Shown: positions 59,714-64,000 of the stretch, in pieces | Position numbering within the stretch: position 1 is the first letter of the stretch | Layout of the letters: each line of letters begins with the position of its first letter | DNA from: Halorarius halobius | GTDB lineage: Archaea > Halobacteriota > Halobacteria > Halobacteriales > Haloarculaceae | Length of the DNA stretch: 64,000 nucleotides | Reading direction: 5' to 3' | Assembly (NCBI RefSeq): GCF_024298865.1 | Contig: NZ_CP101161.1 | Location: forward strand, 1,881,227 to 1,945,226 | Program-made: the position numbers and the translations under genes | Notes under the pieces: model-generated | The model's database searches: none | Told to the model about the DNA's origin: nothing | What the model saw: only the letters and a program-made list of their open reading frames with translations

Positions 59714-60580
59714 CTAAAACCCGCCGCGTTCGTCGACGAGCGACGCCACCAACTCCCACGAGCAGTCGGTCTTCGACCCCTCGGTCGCCACCGCGAGCGC
59801 GCCGCAGGCGTTGCCGACGGCCAGCGCCCGCTCGGGGCCGTCGCCCTGCAGGCGGGCGGCGATGAACCCGGCGGCGAACGCGTCGCCCGCGCCGGTGGTG
59901 TCGACGGCCTCCACGTCGAATCCCGGGTGGCTGTAGGTGCCGTCCGCCGACTCCAGCCGCGAGCCGTCGGGGCCGAGTTTCGTCACGAGCGTCTGGTCCG
60001 GTGCGGGGTCGCCCACGGCCTCGGCTTCGATGCGGTTGCACAACAGCACGTCCGCGAGTTCGATGACGCGGCTGAAGTCCCGGTCGGTGATGCGGCGGCC
60101 GGGGTCCGCGGACACCGGGACGCCCGCCTCGACGGCGAGTTCGGCGATGCGGGCGGCCGTCTCCGGCCGCTGGGCGGTCAGGTGGACGTGGTCGGCCGTC
60201 TCCACCAGCGCGGGGTCGACGTCGTCGGGGCCGAGCGCCTCGTTGACGCCCGCCGAACCGAGGACGGCCACCTGCCCCTTGTCGTCGACGAGCAGGTATT
60301 TCGTCGTCGTGACGCCGTCGGCGGTGACGACGCCCGCGAGGTCGACGTCGGCGCGTTCGAGGTCGCGGCGCGCCAGCAGGCCGTGCTCGTCGTCGCCGAT
60401 GCTCCCGACGAGCGTCGCCGCACAGTCGAGCCCCACGAGCCCGACCGCGACGTTGGCGGCGCTTCCGCCGCCCCCCTGCCGCGTGTTCCGGACCGCAGAC
60501 TCCCCGTCGGGTTGGGGGAGGCGGTCCACGCGGAGCGTCACGTCCCAGTTGACGTGGCCGGCACACAGCACGCGGGGCAT
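59714..60580 (-). CDS. PfkB-family sugar kinase, candidate ribose-1-phosphate kinase
   Basis: 288 residues of the ribokinase superfamily: substrate-side VLCAGHVNWDVTLRV, PfkB-type GGGGSAANVAVGLVGL, and the catalytic anion-hole DTTGAGDAFAAGFI with the base Asp at about 233. PfkB kinases act on ribose, fructose, nucleosides or, in the halophilic pentose bisphosphate pathway, ribose-1-phosphate. The last fits because a nucleoside phosphorylase and a ribose-1,5-bisphosphate isomerase flank it. TATA ctttttg lies 27 bp upstream. Confidence 0.85.
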   Translation of the reverse strand: MPRVLCAGHVNWDVTLRVDRLPQPDGESAVRNTRQGGGGSAANVAVGLVGLDCAATLVGSIGDDEHGLLARRDLERADVDLAGVVTADGVTTTKYLLVDDKGQVAVLGSAGVNEALGPDDVDPALVETADHVHLTAQRPETAARIAELAVEAGVPVSADPGRRITDRDFSRVIELADVLLCNRIEAEAVGDPAPDQTLVTKLGPDGSRLESADGTYSHPGFDVEAVDTTGAGDAFAAGFIAARLQGDGPERALAVGNACGALAVATEGSKTDCSWELVASLVDERGGF

Positions 60581-60630
60581 GACCTTCGACTGCGACGCCG
60601 CGGGTCAAAAAGCCACGGTCCCCCGGGGCG

Positions 60631-61449
60631 TCAGGCGATGGCGAACAGGACGACGTTGTGGACGCCGGGGCCGAGACCGACCGCCGCGACGAACCCCAAC
60701 AGGAGGGCCCCCTCCTGTGGCCGGTCGCGGACGTAGTCGGCGAGCAGATACAGCACCCCGACCGCCAACACCAGTTTCACGACGACGAACAGCCACGCCT
60801 CGCCGAGGTACCCCGCGACGGGAAGCGCCGCGCCGGCGTCGATGACGGCCTTCGACAGCGGCGTCTGCTCGCCGTAGCCGAGGTGAGTGCCGACGGCCGT
60901 CGAGACGCCGTCGAGCGCGTGGCCGACCAGCACCAGCGCGCCGGGCGACCCCGTGACGGCCACGTCGAGTCGGTCGCGGAGGCCGAACCACGCGACGCCC
61001 GCGAGCACCAGCGCCACCCCCAGCCCCACCGCGGGCCAGAACAGCGACAGGGTCCCGCGGGCGAGACCGACCGTGACGGCGTACGCCAGTAGCGTCCCCG
61101 CCACCGTGGTTCCGGTTGCGAGGACGGCGCCCGGCACCGACGGGAGTCCCCAGCGGTCGGCCGGGTAGTCCGCGGTCGCCAGCCACACCGTCCCCGCGAG
61201 GACGAACGTCGTCAGGTAGACGACCGGGTTGCCGAAGAACGGGCGCACCGGCGCGGGGACCGCCTGAACCTGAAACAGCGCGTAGCCGGTCGCGCCCGCG
61301 ACCATCCACGGCGTGAACGACGCGACGACCCGGGAGGTGACGTGCGGGCCGCGCCGGTACAGCAGGCCGCCGACGAGGAGGCTCCCGACGAGAACGGCAA
61401 GCAGGTACGGCACCGGTGGGAGTCCGAACCCGGTCGGGAGCAGTTGCAT
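60631..61449 (-). CDS. DUF63 family membrane protein
   Basis: 272 residues, about eight hydrophobic segments. The family motif VLVGHALDGVSTAVGTHLG (GHxxDGxxT) occurs near residue 176, with a closing GLGPGVHNVVLFAIA. DUF63 proteins are archaeal and of unknown function. ATG at 61449 with TATA cgttttc 27 bp upstream; located between the kinase and the isomerase of the pentose route but with its own promoter. Confidence 0.9.
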   Translation of the reverse strand: MQLLPTGFGLPPVPYLLAVLVGSLLVGGLLYRRGPHVTSRVVASFTPWMVAGATGYALFQVQAVPAPVRPFFGNPVVYLTTFVLAGTVWLATADYPADRWGLPSVPGAVLATGTTVAGTLLAYAVTVGLARGTLSLFWPAVGLGVALVLAGVAWFGLRDRLDVAVTGSPGALVLVGHALDGVSTAVGTHLGYGEQTPLSKAVIDAGAALPVAGYLGEAWLFVVVKLVLAVGVLYLLADYVRDRPQEGALLLGFVAAVGLGPGVHNVVLFAIA

Positions 61450-61533
61450 GTCTCCGACAGGCGCCGCGAGCGGCGAAAACGTTCCGGTCCACCTCGAGTG
61501 ACATGTTCCGTCGCCGTCATCTGGGCGGTCGCC

Positions 61534-62484
61534 TCACGCCGGTCCCGACTCCCAGGGGTGTTCGACGCTCTCGCCGTACAGTTCGCGCATCAGCGTGACG
61601 ATGCTCTCGGGCGGGAACTGCCCCCGTTCGGTGACGATGGCGTCGACGTGGCGCGGCGGCGTCACGTCGAACGCGGGGTTGCGCACCTCGATGTCGCCGA
61701 CGTCGGCGCGCGTCTCGGGGTCGATGACTTCGCTTTCGTCGCGCTGTTCTATCTCGACGGCCTGCCCGGTCAGCGTCGCGGGGTGGAGCTTCAGCGTCTG
61801 GGCCGCGACCATGATAGGCGTGCCGCGGTCGCGGGCCGACACCGCGAGGCCGGCGGTACCTATCTTGTTCACCACGGAGCCGTCGGCGGCGATGGAGTCG
61901 GCGCCCACGAGGACGTGGTCGACCTCGTTCAGATAGCGGTGAGCGGCGTTGTCGACGACGAGCGTCACCGGCACGTCGAGTTCGCGCAACTGTCTCGCGG
62001 TGATGTGGCCCTGATTCCGGGGACGGGTCTCCTTGACGAGCGCCTCGACGTGTTTGCCCTGGTCGACGGCGGCCTCGATGCAGGCCATCGCGTCCGTCGA
62101 GTGGCAGTGGGTCATCACCACGTCGCCGTCGCGGATGCGGCCGGCGCCGACCCGCCCCAGTTTCGACTGCGCCTGTTCGAGGTCGGCACGGAACTGCTCG
62201 GCACGGGCGACCGTCGTCTCGCGGAGGCGCTCGACCGTCGCCCCCTCCATCCCCTGCAGGACGTATCGGAGGGCGTTCGGGAGCGACACCGCCGTCGGCC
62301 GGGTGTCGTGGAGGCGGCGGGCGGCTTCCTGCATCTCGGTGCGGAACGCCGCGGGCGTGTCCGCGTCGGACTCGCGGGCCTGCGTCGCCAGCGCCGCCGC
62401 CGCGGCGTCCGCGATGGTCGCGGCGCCCCGTATCTCCATCTCGGCGATGTCGTCGGCGGTCGCGTCCACCTCGGGGTGAACCAT
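61534..62484 (-). CDS. Ribose-1,5-bisphosphate isomerase
   Basis: Converts ribose-1,5-bisphosphate to ribulose-1,5-bisphosphate. 316 residues of the eIF2B/R15P-isomerase family. Catalytic residues: Cys127 in MTHCHSTDA, Asp196 in LVGADSIAADG; the ligand loop NKIGTAGLAV (206-215) is canonical. RuBisCO is absent from the window, so the RuBP may be metabolised by phosphatase and aldolase steps of the non-carboxylating haloarchaeal route, which would lie elsewhere. TATA cttttac lies 27 bp upstream of the ATG. Confidence 0.93.
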   Translation of the reverse strand: MVHPEVDATADDIAEMEIRGAATIADAAAAALATQARESDADTPAAFRTEMQEAARRLHDTRPTAVSLPNALRYVLQGMEGATVERLRETTVARAEQFRADLEQAQSKLGRVGAGRIRDGDVVMTHCHSTDAMACIEAAVDQGKHVEALVKETRPRNQGHITARQLRELDVPVTLVVDNAAHRYLNEVDHVLVGADSIAADGSVVNKIGTAGLAVSARDRGTPIMVAAQTLKLHPATLTGQAVEIEQRDESEVIDPETRADVGDIEVRNPAFDVTPPRHVDAIVTERGQFPPESIVTLMRELYGESVEHPWESGPA

Positions 62485-62506
62485 GCGAGACGTTGGCGAG
62501 GAGAGG

Positions 62507-62513
62507 GTAAAAG
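62507..62513 (-). promoter_or_regulatory. TATA element of the R15P isomerase gene
   Basis: CTTTTAC on the minus strand centred 26 bp before the ATG. Confidence 0.5.
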
Positions 62514-62556
62514 CGCGTGGGCGAGAGGTCCCCCCCTCGGCGTGAGGTAGCGTCGG

Positions 62557-63120
62557 CTATTCGACGGCGTCCGCACGCAGGAATTGGACCGGCGCGGTCT
62601 CGTCGCTGTCGGACTGGGGGTGAAGCGGTCGGTCGTCTCGGAGCGAGAAGCCGGCGGTCGCCAGTCGGTCCCGCGTCGCTTCGAGCCCCCCGTTGCTACG
62701 CTCCTCCAGAAGTGACGCATCACCCCAGTCGTAGTCGTTCACGAGAAGCAGGAGATGCCCGCCCGGTCGGAGAACGCGCGCGAACTCCGCAAACACCGAG
62801 TGGCGGTGTCGGTCGGGCACGTGCGCTATCGAGTGTTTCGCTACGACCACGTCGAAGGTGTTCGCCCGAAACGGGAGGCGTCGCATATCACCGTGGACCA
62901 GCGGTGCGATAGGGACGTTCGTCCGTGCTCGGTGGAGTTTCGCCCGTGCGATATCGAGGCCGATACCGGTGGTCGACCGGTTCGCCCGGGTGAGCATCGG
63001 AACCCCCTGCCCACAGCCAGCGTCGAGGACCCGTGCCGTCGCCGGAAGAGCGTCCAGCACCTCCTCGATATCGGTGGTTACACACCGCCCGGGCGGGCCA
63101 CTGTCAGTGCAGTCGGGCAT
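62557..63120 (-). CDS. Class I SAM-dependent methyltransferase
   Basis: 187 residues. SAM motif [19 protein letters not shown] (about 29-47), [34 protein letters not shown] and [21 protein letters not shown] at 63120 chosen because the TATA ctaaat lies about 24-27 bp upstream; a GTG at 63135 in frame is too close. Substrate unknown. Faces deoC divergently. Confidence 0.82.
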   Translation of the reverse strand: MPDCTDSGPPGRCVTTDIEEVLDALPATARVLDAGCGQGVPMLTRANRSTTGIGLDIARAKLHRARTNVPIAPLVHGDMRRLPFRANTFDVVVAKHSIAHVPDRHRHSVFAEFARVLRPGGHLLLLVNDYDWGDASLLEERSNGGLEATRDRLATAGFSLRDDRPLHPQSDSDETAPVQFLRADAVE

Positions 63121-63140
63121 GGACGCTCCACTCACGATAT

Positions 63141-63146
63141 CTAAAT
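63141..63146 (-). promoter_or_regulatory. TATA element of the 62.6-kb methyltransferase gene
   Basis: ATTTAG on the minus strand, 24-27 bp before the ATG at 63120. Confidence 0.45.
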
Positions 63147-63235
63147 GAGTCTACTGGTGGCCATTCGCCGTGGCGTGCGTCCCGTTACAGGCGTCTCGCG
63201 TCCGCGTTCATCCTGCTCGCCGCGGTGGCCGCCCG

Positions 63236-63242
63236 TTTAAAA
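63236..63242 (+). promoter_or_regulatory. TATA box of deoC
   Basis: TTTAAAA preceded by gcccg; predicted start near 63266, giving a short leader of about 22 nt. Confidence 0.5.
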
Positions 63243-63287
63243 GCTGGGACCGGAGGGTTTTCCACGGCGCGCCGCCGCGTGAGTGGT

Positions 63288-63929
63288 ATGGACCGCGCGG
63301 AGTTCGCCGCACGCATCGACCACACCGTTCTCGGGCCGGAGACGACGCCGGCGGACGTCCGCCGAGTCTGCGAGGAGGCCGAGGAGTGGGGGATGAACGT
63401 CTGCATCCCGCCCTGCTACGTCGCGGAGGCGCGCGAGTTCGCGCCTGAGTTGACCATCGCCACCGTCGTCGGGTTCCCCCACGGCCAGCACGCGACGGCC
63501 GCGAAGGAGGCCGAGGCGGAACTCGCGTGGGAGGACGGCGCCGACGAACTCGACATGGTAGTGAACGTCGGTCGCCTGAAAGCGGGCGAGGACGAGGCCG
63601 TCCGCGAGGACATCGCCGCCGTCGTTGCGGCCGTCCCGCTCCCGGTGAAGGTCATCGTTGAGGCGCCCCTGCTCACCGAGTCGGAACTCGACCGCGCCTG
63701 CGAACTCGCGCAGGAGGCGGACGCTGACATGGTGAAGACGGCCACCGGCTTCTCCGTCGGCGGGGCGGCCATCGAGGACGTCGAGCGGATGGCCCGCTAT
63801 CTCCCGGTGAAGGCCTCGGGTGGTATCGGCTCCTACGAGCAGGCGCAGGCGATGCTCGATGCGGGCGCCGAGCGCATCGGCGCCTCCTCGGGGGTCGACC
63901 TCGTCCGTGGCTTCCCCGACGCGGAGTAG
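63288..63929 (+). CDS. deoC: Deoxyribose-phosphate aldolase
   Basis: Splits 2-deoxyribose-5-phosphate to acetaldehyde and glyceraldehyde-3-phosphate. 213 residues, TIM barrel: [39 protein letters not shown], the catalytic Lys pair in [11 protein letters not shown] and [13 protein letters not shown], and [10 protein letters not shown]. It completes breakdown of deoxynucleosides next to the nucleoside phosphorylase region. ATG at 63288; a GTG three codons earlier is an alternative. Confidence 0.95.
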   Translation: MDRAEFAARIDHTVLGPETTPADVRRVCEEAEEWGMNVCIPPCYVAEAREFAPELTIATVVGFPHGQHATAAKEAEAELAWEDGADELDMVVNVGRLKAGEDEAVREDIAAVVAAVPLPVKVIVEAPLLTESELDRACELAQEADADMVKTATGFSVGGAAIEDVERMARYLPVKASGGIGSYEQAQAMLDAGAERIGASSGVDLVRGFPDAE

Positions 63930-63971
63930 GAAGCGTCACGCTCTTGCCGTCCCGGACGTAGTTCGGGACGA

Positions 63972-64000
63972 ATGGCCCGGTACCACATCGAGACGTACGG
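63972..64000 (+). CDS. tRNA threonylcarbamoyladenosine methylthiotransferase, first codons only
   Basis: The last 29 bases encode MARYHIETY plus a partial Gly codon, the characteristic start of archaeal radical SAM methylthiotransferases acting on t6A37 in tRNA. The rest is beyond the window. A 6-bp hairpin gtcccg/cgggac (63949-63969) ends two bases before the ATG. Confidence 0.65.

Overview
This 64 kb window is chromosomal DNA of a haloarchaeon (class Halobacteria). The evidence is very high GC, strongly acidic Asp/Glu-rich proteins, archaeal information-processing genes (TFB, NreA, RadB, CDC48, archaeal-type topoisomerase I), GGGP synthase for archaeal ether lipids, a CetZ tubulin-like protein, coenzyme F420 genes and MptA. 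Many genes have an AT-rich TATA element about 27 bp upstream of the start codon, the spacing expected for leaderless haloarchaeal transcripts; I used it to choose several starts. No tRNA, rRNA, intact insertion sequence, provirus or CRISPR array was found. About 74 protein genes are called.

Layout. 0-6.3 kb: 5' part of aspS, a bacterio-opsin-activator-type regulator, GGGP synthase, a class IV aminotransferase, a Rieske protein overlapping a small phosphatase, a Zn-ribbon regulator, DUF5789, a CPBP protease and DUF302. 6.3-15.1 kb: two TatA-like miniproteins, NreA, TFB, RNase HI with its operon partner, PadR, pyrophosphatase, topoisomerase I. 14.5-18.7 kb: chorismate branch (PabA/TrpG, PabB/TrpE, AroE) with an acidic repeat-containing HhH protein. 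18.8-25.9 kb: cation exchanger, AN1-rhomboid, endonuclease V, SDR, glycerate kinase, Get3-type ATPase, small membrane proteins. 26-30.6 kb: purine and one-carbon genes (purQ, purS, purU, purC). 30.8-36.1 kb: F420 biosynthesis (cofH, cofG, cofC) linked to cetZ. 36.2-45.7 kb: nucleotide-sugar-epimerase-like protein, thymidylate kinase, methyltransferase, DUF255 protein, TrmB regulator, mptA, NAD kinase, KaiC-like ATPase, MFS transporter. 46-53.3 kb: atypical SDR, RadB with a divergent RNase-H-fold protein, DUF952, LarC, CDC48. 53.3-55.9 kb: a gene-poor, lower-GC stretch with two lipoproteins and a membrane protein. 55.9-64 kb: ArsN2-like acetyltransferase, HPP-USP fusion, then a nucleoside/pentose salvage cluster (nucleoside phosphorylase, PfkB kinase, ribose-1,5-bisphosphate isomerase, deoC) and the start of a tRNA methylthiotransferase.

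How the genes work together. Three metabolic groups stand out: F420 side-chain and deazaflavin synthesis next to a cytoskeletal gene; purine and folate-linked one-carbon metabolism; and a set that fits the haloarchaeal non-carboxylating pentose bisphosphate route from nucleosides to ribulose-1,5-bisphosphate, with deoC serving deoxynucleosides. Genome maintenance genes (nreA, rnhA, topA, nfi, radB and the RNase-H-fold neighbour) are scattered through the window.

Most unusual observations: (1) a ~215 bp intergenic element present twice (11.65 and 15.28 kb) with two long stems whose arms differ between copies by compensatory changes, each copy abutted by unrelated short tandem duplications; (2) three GTG-start genes (purU, a KaiC-like gene, purQ) preceded by 9-19 codon mini-ORFs whose TGA overlaps the GTG start, two of them with a TATA box placing the transcript start on the mini-ORF ATG; (3) a strong BRE/TATA facing into the short gap between convergent cofH and cofG, suggesting a small RNA.
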